Shown here piece after piece: positions 8,311-16,449 of a stretch of 64,000 bases of DNA. The position numbers and the translations under genes are program-made. Where the stretch lies: contig NZ_JAPNTZ010000004.1 in the NCBI RefSeq assembly GCF_026626335.1, positions 434,001-498,000 of the forward strand, written 5' to 3'. How positions within the stretch are numbered: the stretch's first letter is position 1; each line of letters opens with the position of its first letter. Origin of the DNA: Paractinoplanes pyxinae (GTDB taxonomy: Bacteria; Actinomycetota; Actinomycetes; Mycobacteriales; Micromonosporaceae). The notes under the pieces are model-generated. The model saw nothing but the letters and a program-made list of their open reading frames with translations, did no database searches and was not told where the DNA came from.

Positions 8311-9189
8311 ATGCGACTTTCGATCTGGCCCGGCGCCGGGCAGAGCTTTGCCGACGTGCTCGAGGTGTCCCGGCACGCCGAGCGGACGGGATGGGACGGC
8401 GTCTGGTTCGCCGACCACTTCATGCCGAACTCGGCGCCGGGGGAGGACGACACGTGGCCCGTGCTCGAGTGCGGCTCGGTGGTGGCGGCGCTGGCGGCGG
8501 CGGTGCCGCGGGTGCGGATCGGCACGCTCGTCTACGGCATGACCTATCGGCACCCGGCCGTGCTGGCCAACATGGCGGCCACCGTCGACCAGATCAGCGG
8601 CGGGCGGTTCGTGCTCGGTGTCGGGGCCGGCTGGCAGGTCAACGAGCATGAGCAATACGGGATCGAGCTGCCCCCGATCAAGCCGCGCATCGACCGGTTC
8701 GTCGAGGGGCTGCAAGTGCTGCGCGGGCTGCTGAACGAGCCGCGCACCACCGTGGACGGAACGTACTACCAGGTCACCGACGCGGTCTGCGAGCCCAAGC
8801 CGGTGCGGCAGCCGATGCCACTGCTGATCGGGGCCAAGGGCGAGAAGCGGATGCTGCGGGTGGTGGCCGAGCACGCCGACGAATGGAACTGCTGGGGGCG
8901 GCCCGACCTGGTGGCGCACAAGTCAGCCGTACTGGACGAGCACTGCGCAGCCGTAGGGCGGGACCCGGCGGCGATCGCGCGCACGGCACAGGCGCTCGTG
9001 GTGGTGGACGGTCCGCTGCCCGAGGGCACCACGCCGGTCATCGGCGGATCACCGGAAAAGCTCGCCGAGGACGTCACCGCGTACGCGGAAATCGGTCTCG
9101 ACGAGCTGATCGTCCCGGACGGCCTGCTCGGCACGGGCGCCGAGCGTCTGAAGGCGATGGATGTGATCCGCGGGCTCGTCGCTCAGTGA
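8311..9189 (+). CDS. LLM class F420-dependent oxidoreductase
   Basis: A 292-residue luciferase-like TIM barrel. Typical signatures are WDGVWFADHFMP, TLVYGMTYRHPAVLANMAATVDQISGGR (split over residues 70-97) and LGVGAGWQVNEH. These fit the actinobacterial LLM families that use coenzyme F420 rather than FMN. The hydride-transfer substrate is unknown. It is divergent from the MCP-like gene and overlaps the small convergent gene by seven bases. Confidence 0.85.
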   Translation: MRLSIWPGAGQSFADVLEVSRHAERTGWDGVWFADHFMPNSAPGEDDTWPVLECGSVVAALAAAVPRVRIGTLVYGMTYRHPAVLANMAATVDQISGGRFVLGVGAGWQVNEHEQYGIELPPIKPRIDRFVEGLQVLRGLLNEPRTTVDGTYYQVTDAVCEPKPVRQPMPLLIGAKGEKRMLRVVAEHADEWNCWGRPDLVAHKSAVLDEHCAAVGRDPAAIARTAQALVVVDGPLPEGTTPVIGGSPEKLAEDVTAYAEIGLDELIVPDGLLGTGAERLKAMDVIRGLVAQ

Positions 9190-9455
9190 CCGGCGACGAC
9201 CGCCTCGGCCACGCGACGTAGCTGCTCGTGGTCGGGCTGGAAGCCGGCGGCGATGTCCGCGTGCAGACCCGCCTTGGCGCCCTCGAACAGCTGCCGGGTG
9301 ACCTCTTCGACGCTTTCCCCGGCGTACGCGTGCCGGACCTTTTCCGTCGCGGCCTGAAGCGCCGAGGTCAACTGCTCCTCGAGCGGGCCCCGCAGCTTCT
9401 CCTCGACCGGATTGAGAGTGCGCGGATCCAATGTGACCTGCGGCTCGGCGGTCAT
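9183..9455 (-). CDS. Small hypothetical protein, 90 aa
   Basis: An acidic, mostly helical protein without recognised domain, signal or membrane segment. The ATG at 9455 is preceded by GGGGGAG at a workable distance. Its 3' end overlaps the LLM gene convergently by seven bases. Helix-like heptads (EEKLRGPLEEQLTSALQAA) suggest a small cytosolic helical protein. Function unknown. Confidence 0.6.
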   Translation of the reverse strand: MTAEPQVTLDPRTLNPVEEKLRGPLEEQLTSALQAATEKVRHAYAGESVEEVTRQLFEGAKAGLHADIAAGFQPDHEQLRRVAEAVVAGH

Positions 9456-9594
9456 CGTCTCCCCCTGTGGTGATCGGCGTGACGCGGATACCCAGCCGCG
9501 TCACGCCGCTAAACGACCGCGCGGCCGCGGATCACAAGAATGCATTTCTGGTTTGTTACTTCACCGTGTGGGGCAGGACAACCACTGGCCGTCA

Positions 9595-9610
9595 AGTGAT
9601 CAAGATCACT
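9595..9610 (+). promoter_or_regulatory. Candidate operator upstream of lpqY
   Basis: Perfect 7-bp inverted repeat AGTGATC-AA-GATCACT ending 28 bases before the lpqY start codon. The position overlaps the likely promoter, so it could bind a sugar-responsive repressor; no regulator gene is adjacent. Confidence 0.45.
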
Positions 9611-9638
9611 GACGTGTTACCGGCCGGATGGAGGGTCA

Positions 9639-10922
9639 ATGGCGATCACGGACCAGCATCCGCAACGGCGCACCCGGCGTGCTCGGGCACTCGCGGCGGG
9701 GGCCGCGCTAGCCCTGACGGCGCCGATGGCAGCCTGCGGATCCGACGACGGGGGAGTGCCCGTCCTCAACTTCTACAACTCACCCGTCGAGAACATGCAG
9801 AGCGTCGTCGACCGGTGCAACCAGGAGGCGGCGGGTAAGTACAAGATCTCGTACCAGGTGCTGCCGCGGCAGGCCGACGACCAGCGGGTGCAGATGGTCC
9901 GCCGGCTCGCCGCCAAGGACGACAGCATGGACATCCTCGGCATGGACGTGACCTGGACCCAGGAGTTCGCCAGCGCGAACTGGATCCGGGAGATCACCGG
10001 GGACCTCAAGAACGAGGTGGAGAGCGAGACGCTCGAACCGGCGGTCGCCTCCGCGCAGTACAACGACAAGCTGTACGCGGCGCCCAACAACACCAACGTG
10101 CAGCTGCTCTGGTACCGCAAGGACCTGGTGCCGACGCCGCCGAAGACCTGGGACGAAATGATCAAGATGTCCCAGCAGCTCAAGGCCGAGGGCAAGACCT
10201 ACCAGGTGATGACCATGGGGGCCCAGTACGAGGGCCTGGTCGTGCTCTACAACAGCCTGGTCGCGAGCGCGGACGGGCACGTGGTCGACGAGAGCGGCCA
10301 GAAGGCCGTGATGGACGAGGGTGCGCTGAAGGGCCTGGAGACCCTGAAGACCTTCGCCACTGCGGGCGTGACCAGCCCGTCCTTCTCGAACGCGGTCGAG
10401 GACGACGTCCGCCGCGCGTTCCAGGCCGGCGGCGGCGCGTTCCAGCTCAACTGGCCGTTCGTGTGGGCCTCGATGGTGCAGGAGGCGCCCGACCTGGCCA
10501 AGAACGTCGGCTGGGCCCGCTACCCGGCGATCGACGCCAACACGCCCAGCAAGACGACCATCGGCGGCTCCGAGCAGGCCGTCAGCGCGTACAGCAAGCA
10601 CCCCGACCTGGCCTTCGAGGCGATCCGGTGCCTGCGCGGCCCGGAGAGCCAGCTGTTCCTGGCCACCAAGTCGGGGCAGGCGCCCTCGATCGAGTCGGTC
10701 TACAACGACCCGTCGATGACCGAGGCCTACCCGATGAAGGACGTGCTGCTCGAGGAGCTGAAGACCTCGGCGCCACGGCCGCGGACCCCGGCGTACCAGA
10801 ACCTCTCGACCGTGGTGTCGGCCGAGCTGTCCCCACCGGCGTCGATCGAACCGCAGCAGACGGCTGACTCGCTCCGCGACTCGATCCAGGCCGCCATCGA
10901 CTCGAAGGGAGTGCTGCCGTGA
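9639..10922 (+). CDS. lpqY: Trehalose ABC importer, substrate-binding lipoprotein LpqY
   Basis: The 427-residue precursor has a twin-Arg-containing N-terminus, a hydrophobic core and a lipobox PMAAC with the acylated Cys33. Stretches such as RCNQEAAG, LPRQADDQRVQMVRRLAAKD, MDVTWTQEF, QLLWYRKDLV and NWPFVWASM match mycobacterial LpqY, recalled from knowledge of that family. It captures trehalose outside the membrane and delivers it to SugA-SugB. The stop overlaps the sugA start (GTGA), making a four-gene operon. An inverted repeat lies just upstream. Confidence 0.85.
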   Translation: MAITDQHPQRRTRRARALAAGAALALTAPMAACGSDDGGVPVLNFYNSPVENMQSVVDRCNQEAAGKYKISYQVLPRQADDQRVQMVRRLAAKDDSMDILGMDVTWTQEFASANWIREITGDLKNEVESETLEPAVASAQYNDKLYAAPNNTNVQLLWYRKDLVPTPPKTWDEMIKMSQQLKAEGKTYQVMTMGAQYEGLVVLYNSLVASADGHVVDESGQKAVMDEGALKGLETLKTFATAGVTSPSFSNAVEDDVRRAFQAGGGAFQLNWPFVWASMVQEAPDLAKNVGWARYPAIDANTPSKTTIGGSEQAVSAYSKHPDLAFEAIRCLRGPESQLFLATKSGQAPSIESVYNDPSMTEAYPMKDVLLEELKTSAPRPRTPAYQNLSTVVSAELSPPASIEPQQTADSLRDSIQAAIDSKGVLP

Positions 10923-11872
10923 CCGTCGTTTCCCGGCAGAAGGCCGCTTCCCCGGAGGCCGCGGTCCCGTCGCGTCGCGCCGGGCTGAGCGAGGGCAAGA
11001 AGCAGGAACGCCGGCTCGGCTGGCTGCTCTGCGCGCCCGCCGCGCTCGTCATGGTGGCGGTGACGGCGTACCCGATCCTCTACTCGATCTGGCTGTCGCT
11101 GCAGCGCTACGACCTCAAGTTCCCCGAGAACCGCGAGTTCATCGGGCTGGCCAACTACGCCACGGTGCTGACCAACAACTACTGGTGGACGGCGTTCGGC
11201 GTCACCATGCTGATCACTGTCATCTCGGTCGCCGTGGAGCTTGTGCTCGGCATGGGGCTGGCGCTGATCATGCACCGGACCATCATCGGGCGCGGGCTGG
11301 TGCGGACCAGCGCCCTCATCCCGTACGGCATCGTGACCGTGGTCGCCGCCTTCAGCTGGCGGTACGCGTGGACGCCGGGCACGGGCTATCTGGCCAACCT
11401 GTTCTCACCGGAGGGCGCGCCCCTCACCGAACGGGCCAGCGCGCTCGCGATCATCATCTTCGCCGAGATCTGGAAGACCACGCCGTTCATGGCCCTGCTG
11501 CTGATGGCGGGCCTCGCCCTCGTGCCGGACGACCTGCTCAAGGCGGCCTCGATGGACGGCGCCTCGTGGTGGCAGCGGTTCACCAAGGTGATGCTGCCGG
11601 TGATGAAGCCGGCCATCCTCGTCGCGCTGCTGTTCCGCACGCTCGACGCCTTCCGGATCTTCGACAACATCTACGTGCTCTCGGCCGGCGCCAACGAGAC
11701 GTCCTCGGTCTCGATGATCGCCTACAACAACCTGATGAAGGGCCTCAACCTCGGCATCGGCTCGACCATGTCGGTGCTCATCTTCCTCACCGTGGCGATC
11801 ATCGCATTCATCTTCGTGAAGCTGTTCGGCACGGCGGCCCCCGGTAGCGACGACGTCGATGGGAGGCGCTGA
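10919..11872 (+). CDS. sugA: Trehalose ABC importer permease SugA
   Basis: A 317-residue binding-protein-dependent permease, GTG start overlapping the lpqY stop. There are six membrane segments; the EAA loop lies in [19 protein letters not shown]. Long stretches ([50 protein letters not shown]) are very close to mycobacterial SugA. It forms the channel with SugB and contacts the ATPase SugC through the EAA loop. Confidence 0.88.
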   Translation: MTVVSRQKAASPEAAVPSRRAGLSEGKKQERRLGWLLCAPAALVMVAVTAYPILYSIWLSLQRYDLKFPENREFIGLANYATVLTNNYWWTAFGVTMLITVISVAVELVLGMGLALIMHRTIIGRGLVRTSALIPYGIVTVVAAFSWRYAWTPGTGYLANLFSPEGAPLTERASALAIIIFAEIWKTTPFMALLLMAGLALVPDDLLKAASMDGASWWQRFTKVMLPVMKPAILVALLFRTLDAFRIFDNIYVLSAGANETSSVSMIAYNNLMKGLNLGIGSTMSVLIFLTVAIIAFIFVKLFGTAAPGSDDVDGRR

Positions 11873-12705
11873 TGGCCGTCGAGACCACCTCCGCCAAGGT
11901 CAAATGGGGTCTGCTGGACGCGCTCGTCGTCGTGTTCGCGCTGATCCCCGTGCTGTGGATCGTCTCGCTGTCGTTCAAGACGGCGGCGACGCTCACCGAC
12001 GGCAACTTCATCCCGCGCGAATGGACCTGGGACAACTACAAACTGATCTTCCAGACCGACCAGTTCGTACGGGCCCTGGTCAACTCGATCGGCATCGCGC
12101 TCATCTCGACCGTGATCGCCGTCGTCCTGGGCACCATGGCCGCGTACGCGATCAGCCGGCTCGACTTCCCGGGCAAGAAGGCGCTCGTCGGCGTCTCCCT
12201 GCTGATCGCCATGTTCCCGCAGGTGTCGCTGGTGTCGCCGCTGTTCAACATCGAGCGCAACCTGGGGATCTTCGACACCTGGCTCGGGCTGATCCTGCCG
12301 TACATCACGTTCGCGCTGCCGCTGGCGATCTACACCTTGTCGGCCTTCTTCAAGCAGATTCCGTGGGACCTGGAGAAGGCCGCCAAGATGGACGGCGCCA
12401 CCCAGGGCGAGGCCTTCCGCAAGGTGATCGCGCCGCTGGCCGCGCCCGGCGTGTTCACCACGGCGATCCTGGTCTTCATCTTCTGCTGGAACGACTTCCT
12501 GTTCGCCATCTCGCTGACCTCGACCGAGCAGTCCCGCACGGTCCCGGTGGCGTTGTCGTTCTTCACCGGTGCCTCGCAGTTCGAGGACCCCACCGGCGCG
12601 ATCTCCGCGGCCGCCGTGGTGATCACGATCCCGATCATCCTGTTCGTGCTGTTCTTCCAGCGGCGCATCGTCGCCGGTCTCACCTCCGGCGCCGTGAAGG
12701 GTTAG
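11872..12705 (+). CDS. sugB: Trehalose ABC importer permease SugB
   Basis: A 277-residue MalG-type permease whose ATG shares one base with the sugA stop (TGATG). There are six membrane segments; the EAA loop is [20 protein letters not shown]. It pairs with SugA to form the transmembrane pore. Order and coupling (binding protein, two permeases, ATPase) match lpqY-sugA-sugB-sugC. Confidence 0.88.
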   Translation: MAVETTSAKVKWGLLDALVVVFALIPVLWIVSLSFKTAATLTDGNFIPREWTWDNYKLIFQTDQFVRALVNSIGIALISTVIAVVLGTMAAYAISRLDFPGKKALVGVSLLIAMFPQVSLVSPLFNIERNLGIFDTWLGLILPYITFALPLAIYTLSAFFKQIPWDLEKAAKMDGATQGEAFRKVIAPLAAPGVFTTAILVFIFCWNDFLFAISLTSTEQSRTVPVALSFFTGASQFEDPTGAISAAAVVITIPIILFVLFFQRRIVAGLTSGAVKG

Positions 12706-12711
12706 GTAGCG

Positions 12712-13917
12712 ATGGCTGACATTGTTCTGGACAAGGTGACCAAGAAGTACCCGGACGGGACCACCGCGGTGCACGAGATCGACCTGGAGATCGCCGACGG
12801 CGAGTTCATCATCCTGGTCGGGCCGTCCGGCTGCGGGAAGTCGACGACGCTCAACATGATCGCCGGGCTCGAGGACATCTCGTCGGGCGAGCTGCGGATC
12901 GCCGGGGAGCGGGTCAACGACAAAGCCCCCAAGGACAGGGACATCGCGATGGTGTTCCAGTCGTACGCGCTCTACCCGAACATGACGGTGGGCGAGAACA
13001 TGGCCTTCCCGCTGAAGCTGGCCAAGATGCCCAAGGCCGAGATCGACAAGAAGGTGGCCGAGGCGGCGAAGGTGCTGGAGCTGACCGAGTACCTGAACCG
13101 CAAGCCGGCCAACCTGTCCGGCGGGCAGCGGCAGCGGGTGGCGATGGGCCGGGCGATCGTCCGCTCGCCGAAGGCGTTCCTGATGGACGAGCCGCTCTCC
13201 AACCTGGACGCCAAACTGCGGGTCCAGATGCGTACGCAGGTGTCGCGCCTGCAGAAGCAGCTGAACACGACGACGGTCTACGTGACACACGACCAGACCG
13301 AGGCGATGACGCTGGGCGACCGGGTCGTGGTGATGCGGGGCGGCTACATCCAGCAGGTGGGCGACCCGCAGACCCTGTACGACAACCCGCACAACCTGTT
13401 CGTGGCCGGGTTCATCGGCTCGCCGTCGATGAACTTCCTGCCGGCCACGGTCGAGGAGTCGAAGCTGCGGACGCCGCTGGGCGACCTGCCGCTGGGCGAC
13501 CGGGTGCGGCGGGCGCTCAGCGGGGCGGACGCTCCCCGGCAGGTCATCCTGGGCATCCGGCCCGAGCACTTCGAGGACGCCCGGCTGATCGAGGAGCACC
13601 AGCGGGCCAAGGGCTTCGAGTTCACGGCCCCGGTCGACCTGGTCGAGTCGATGGGCTCGGACAAGTACGTCTACCTGACGGTCGAGGGCGAGCACGCCGT
13701 GGCCGCCGACCTCGAAGACCTGGCCGCCGACGCCGGCGGAGCCGACCTGCCACCCCAGGACAACCTGGTCACGCGCCTGTCAGCCGAGTCCCGCGTCCGC
13801 GACGGCGCCGACGCCCGGGTCTGGATGAACCTCGACAAAATCCACCTCTTCGACCCCCGCGACGGCCACAACCTCACCCTCCACGAGGGCCAGGCCGCGG
13901 GAGTCAACGCCGCCTGA
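12712..13917 (+). CDS. sugC: Trehalose ABC importer ATPase SugC (MalK/UgpC-like)
   Basis: A 401-residue ATPase. Walker A is GPSGCGKST (37-45), the ABC signature LSGGQRQR (135-142) and Walker B FLMDEPLSNLD (156-166). The C-terminal ~160 residues form the TOBE-type regulatory domain of the MalK/UgpC family, with GIRPEHFEDA as its start. It powers sugar import through SugAB. It starts 6 bp after sugB and is followed by a strong hairpin. Confidence 0.9.
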   Translation: MADIVLDKVTKKYPDGTTAVHEIDLEIADGEFIILVGPSGCGKSTTLNMIAGLEDISSGELRIAGERVNDKAPKDRDIAMVFQSYALYPNMTVGENMAFPLKLAKMPKAEIDKKVAEAAKVLELTEYLNRKPANLSGGQRQRVAMGRAIVRSPKAFLMDEPLSNLDAKLRVQMRTQVSRLQKQLNTTTVYVTHDQTEAMTLGDRVVVMRGGYIQQVGDPQTLYDNPHNLFVAGFIGSPSMNFLPATVEESKLRTPLGDLPLGDRVRRALSGADAPRQVILGIRPEHFEDARLIEEHQRAKGFEFTAPVDLVESMGSDKYVYLTVEGEHAVAADLEDLAADAGGADLPPQDNLVTRLSAESRVRDGADARVWMNLDKIHLFDPRDGHNLTLHEGQAAGVNAA

Positions 13918-13930
13918 CCCGCTCCCACCC

Positions 13931-13960
13931 AGGGCGCCCGGCCTCCCCGCCGGGCGCCCT
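13931..13960 (+). terminator. Hairpin terminator after lpqY-sugABC
   Basis: Perfect 12-bp stem (AGGGCGCCCGGC and its complement) with a 6-nt loop, 13 bases after the sugC stop, followed by GTTCTT. Confidence 0.75.
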
Positions 13961-14095
13961 GTTCTTGCCCGGCCATCCTCGCCGCGCGCTCTGTTCTCCC
14001 CGGCCTCCTCGCTGGGCGCACTGCTGTCGCCCGGCCTTGCTTGCCGGGTGTTCTGTTCTTGCTCGGCCTCCTAGCCGGGGCGCGCCCTGTTCGTG
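13936..14095. repeat. Five degenerate copies of a ~32-bp hairpin-forming unit
   Basis: Copies start at about 13936, 13967, 13999, 14029 and 14061. The consensus is GCCCGGCCTCCTCGCCGGG followed by CGCNCTGTTCTT. Each copy can fold a GC-rich hairpin and ends in a pyrimidine-rich CTGTTCTT. They fill the whole gap between sugC and the convergent response regulator. The first copy doubles as the terminator of the importer operon. Confidence 0.75.
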
Positions 14096-14100
14096 GCCGT

Positions 14101-14871
14101 TCACACCAGGCCGGCGTCGTGCACCAACACGGCGGCCTGCGAGCGGTTGTTCATGCCGAGCTTGCCCAGCACCCGCGACACGTGCCCCTTCACCGTCGAG
14201 ACGCCCATGCCCAGCGCGTCCCCGATCTCGGCGTTGGACCAGCCGTGCCCCAGCCCGATCGCGACCTCCCGCTCGCGGTCCGTCAGCTTGCCGAGCTGCT
14301 CGTGGGCCTGAGCCCGCCGCGACCCGGCCCCCGTGGCGGCGACGAAGCTCACGACGGCCCCGATCACCCGGGGCGAGAGGATGCTCTGCCCGTCCGCCAC
14401 CTTCCGGACGGCCGCGATCAGCTCCTCAGGCGGCGTGTCCTTGAGCAGAAAGCCGGTGGCCCCGTTCCGGATCGCCTGCAGCACGTACTCGTCCGCATGG
14501 AACGTCGTCAGGATCAGCACCTGAGGAGCCCGGGGCCGGGCCCGGATCCGCCGCGTGGCCTCCACCCCGTCCATCCGCGGCATCCGCACGTCCATCAACA
14601 TCACATCCGGCCAGTGCGCGTCAGCAGCCGCGATCGCCTCGGCCCCGTCCGCCGCCTCACCCACCACCTCGATGCCGACCGACCCGCCGAGCATGAACCG
14701 CAGCCCCGTGCGCACCATCGGATCGTCATCCACGATCACCACCCGAACCGGCCGCCCCGCCTCCGATCCCGTAGCCTCGGCCCGCGCAGCCACTCGATCT
14801 TCCGGCGCTAGATCTGCCGTCGCGCCGCCCGTTGCAGCGCTGGTCGGATCGTCCGGTGCTACTCCTGCCAT
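14101..14871 (-). CDS. NarL/LuxR-type response regulator
   Basis: The 256-residue regulator starts at ATG 14871 (a GTG at 14880 is the alternative) inside the 3' end of its kinase gene. The receiver domain (43-165) has the acidic pocket VDDD (47-50), phospho-acceptor Asp94 in LMDVRMP and Lys144. The LuxR-type helix-turn-helix (190-256) has SNAEIGDALGMGVSTVKGHV, here split over 212-231. An Ala/Glu-rich 40-residue leader before the receiver is unusual. It is coupled to the adjacent kinase. Confidence 0.88.
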   Translation of the reverse strand: MAGVAPDDPTSAATGGATADLAPEDRVAARAEATGSEAGRPVRVVIVDDDPMVRTGLRFMLGGSVGIEVVGEAADGAEAIAAADAHWPDVMLMDVRMPRMDGVEATRRIRARPRAPQVLILTTFHADEYVLQAIRNGATGFLLKDTPPEELIAAVRKVADGQSILSPRVIGAVVSFVAATGAGSRRAQAHEQLGKLTDREREVAIGLGHGWSNAEIGDALGMGVSTVKGHVSRVLGKLGMNNRSQAAVLVHDAGLV

Positions 14872-16340
14872 GGCAGCCACGCCTCGAGGCGGAAGCGGTC
14901 GCCCGCGGCGCCGTACTCCACTCGGCCGCCGACCAGCGCCACCCGCTCACCCACGCCGACCAGGCCGCTGCCGGAGCCGGGCAGGGTCTCGCCGGCCGCG
15001 TCGCCGGGCCGGGCGCCCAGCGCGTTGTCGACCAGGATCCGCAGGTCGCGGTCGCCCCCGCCGTCGAGCATCACCCGCACGTCGGCCCCCGGGGCGTGCT
15101 TGCGCGCGTTGGTCAGCGCCTCTTGCACCACCCGGTAGGCCGTGCGGCCCAGCTCTTGCGAAGGCGAGGCCCGCGGCACCACCCAGGCGAAGTCGATGTT
15201 CATGCCGGCCGTGCGCGCCCCGTCCAGCAGCTCGGGCAGATCGGAGAAGAGCGGTTGCGGCGGCTCGATGAGGAAACGCTCCAAGTGCTCCTGGATGCCC
15301 TCGACCTCCGGCTCGTAGTCCTCATCATCGCCCGCTCCAACAGCCCCACCCGAGGGACGTGCGACACCGTTCGTGGCGGCGTTGCCGCCCGCGATGGCGT
15401 GGCCGCTCGCGGTGGCGTTGCCGTTCGCGGTGGCGTTGCCGTTCGCAGTGGCGTGGCCGTTCGTGGAAGCGTTGCCGTTCGCGGTGGCGTTGCCGTTTGC
15501 GGTGGCGTGGGCGTTTGTGGCGCTGGCGGCGCGGCCGCTTGTGTGCGGCGGGCCGGGGGTGTCGGCGTCGGGCTGGCGGAGGATGCCGATGACCGAGCGC
15601 AGCTCTTCGAGGGCTTCATGGGCGCTGATGCGGATCGTGCGGGCGGCGGTGGCGATCTCATCGGGTGTGGCGTCGGCGCGGACCTCGAGGGCGCCGGCGT
15701 GCAGGCTCACCATCGACATGCGGTGGGCGAGCACGTCGTGCATTTCGCGGGCGATGCGGGCGCGTTCGGTGAGCCGGGCCTGTTCCATGCGGAGCTGTTG
15801 CTGCGCGCGTTCGTTCGCCGCCTCGCCGCGCAGCGAGGATGTGAGGTGCCGATAGGCCTGCAGAAACAGGCCCCAGCCGACGGCCGCAAGCGCCGTCACC
15901 GACCGCAGCAGCAGGTCGACCCAGAGGTCGAACGGCGGATCGTGCTGCAGCGCGTAGTAGACGACGCCGGTGCCGATGTGGACGGCGGCCAGGCCCATCA
16001 CGAGAAGGGCCCGCCGGCGGACGGCGACCGTGAACAGAGCCATCAGGATCGGGCCCGTCGCCATCACCGAGATCGCGCCGAGGGGTAGCAGCGCTGCGCA
16101 GACACCGAGCGGCCACCGCCGGCGCAGGAGCATGGCCGGCGTGGCGGCCAGGCCGATCGCCACGTCAACCGGCCAGGGCACCGCCGCGTGGGGCGAGGTC
16201 GCATCGCCCAGCGGCACCATGATCGCGCCGTAGGCCAGCGCGATCAGCACCGCGATGGCGTCGGCCGTACGGTCGCGCAGCACCGCGTGCCGGCTGCCCG
16301 GCGGACCGGGAACCAGCAACGCGAATCCGAGCGACGACAT
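14859..16340 (-). CDS. Sensor histidine kinase (HisKA_3/DesK-like) with a repeat-expanded linker
   Basis: The 493-residue kinase has about five N-terminal membrane segments (24-160) and a dimerisation helix with phospho-acceptor His201 in AREMHDVLAHRMS. The ATPase domain is C-terminal: N box QEALTNARKHA (407-417) and G box GSGSGLVGVGERV. Between them, residues 276-325 are a low-complexity Ala-Thr-Ala-Asn-Gly-Asn repeat encoded by 18-bp DNA repeats, followed by an acidic patch. Kinases of this family normally have a short linker there. It is upstream of, and overlapping, the response regulator it should phosphorylate. Confidence 0.88.
   Translation of the reverse strand: MSSLGFALLVPGPPGSRHAVLRDRTADAIAVLIALAYGAIMVPLGDATSPHAAVPWPVDVAIGLAATPAMLLRRRWPLGVCAALLPLGAISVMATGPILMALFTVAVRRRALLVMGLAAVHIGTGVVYYALQHDPPFDLWVDLLLRSVTALAAVGWGLFLQAYRHLTSSLRGEAANERAQQQLRMEQARLTERARIAREMHDVLAHRMSMVSLHAGALEVRADATPDEIATAARTIRISAHEALEELRSVIGILRQPDADTPGPPHTSGRAASATNAHATANGNATANGNASTNGHATANGNATANGNATASGHAIAGGNAATNGVARPSGGAVGAGDDEDYEPEVEGIQEHLERFLIEPPQPLFSDLPELLDGARTAGMNIDFAWVVPRASPSQELGRTAYRVVQEALTNARKHAPGADVRVMLDGGGDRDLRILVDNALGARPGDAAGETLPGSGSGLVGVGERVALVGGRVEYGAAGDRFRLEAWLPWQE
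15366..15515 (-). repeat. 18-bp coding tandem repeat in the histidine kinase linker
   Basis: About eight copies of a unit close to GCGGTGGCGTTGCCGTTC (plus-strand reading), coding for Ala/Thr-Asn-Gly hexapeptides. Copies vary by single bases. Unit length is a multiple of three, so gain or loss of copies keeps the frame. Confidence 0.85.
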
Positions 16341-16449
16341 GAACGAAGCCTACGAGCCACCGAGTCGCTTGAGGACCTACCAAAGTACTGGGTCGACCCC
16401 CGACCGATGGCGGCTGTGCTTTCCGGCCCGGGCGTCGATTCTCATCGCC

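Noticed and set aside
11722..13695. 657-codon open frame on the minus strand
   Set aside because: Antisense shadow of sugB/sugC; Arg/His/Gln-rich translation typical of a wrong frame in high-GC DNA.
15366..15515. CRISPR-like appearance of regular repeats
   Set aside because: Units are contiguous 18-mers without spacers, in frame within a histidine kinase; no cas genes are present.
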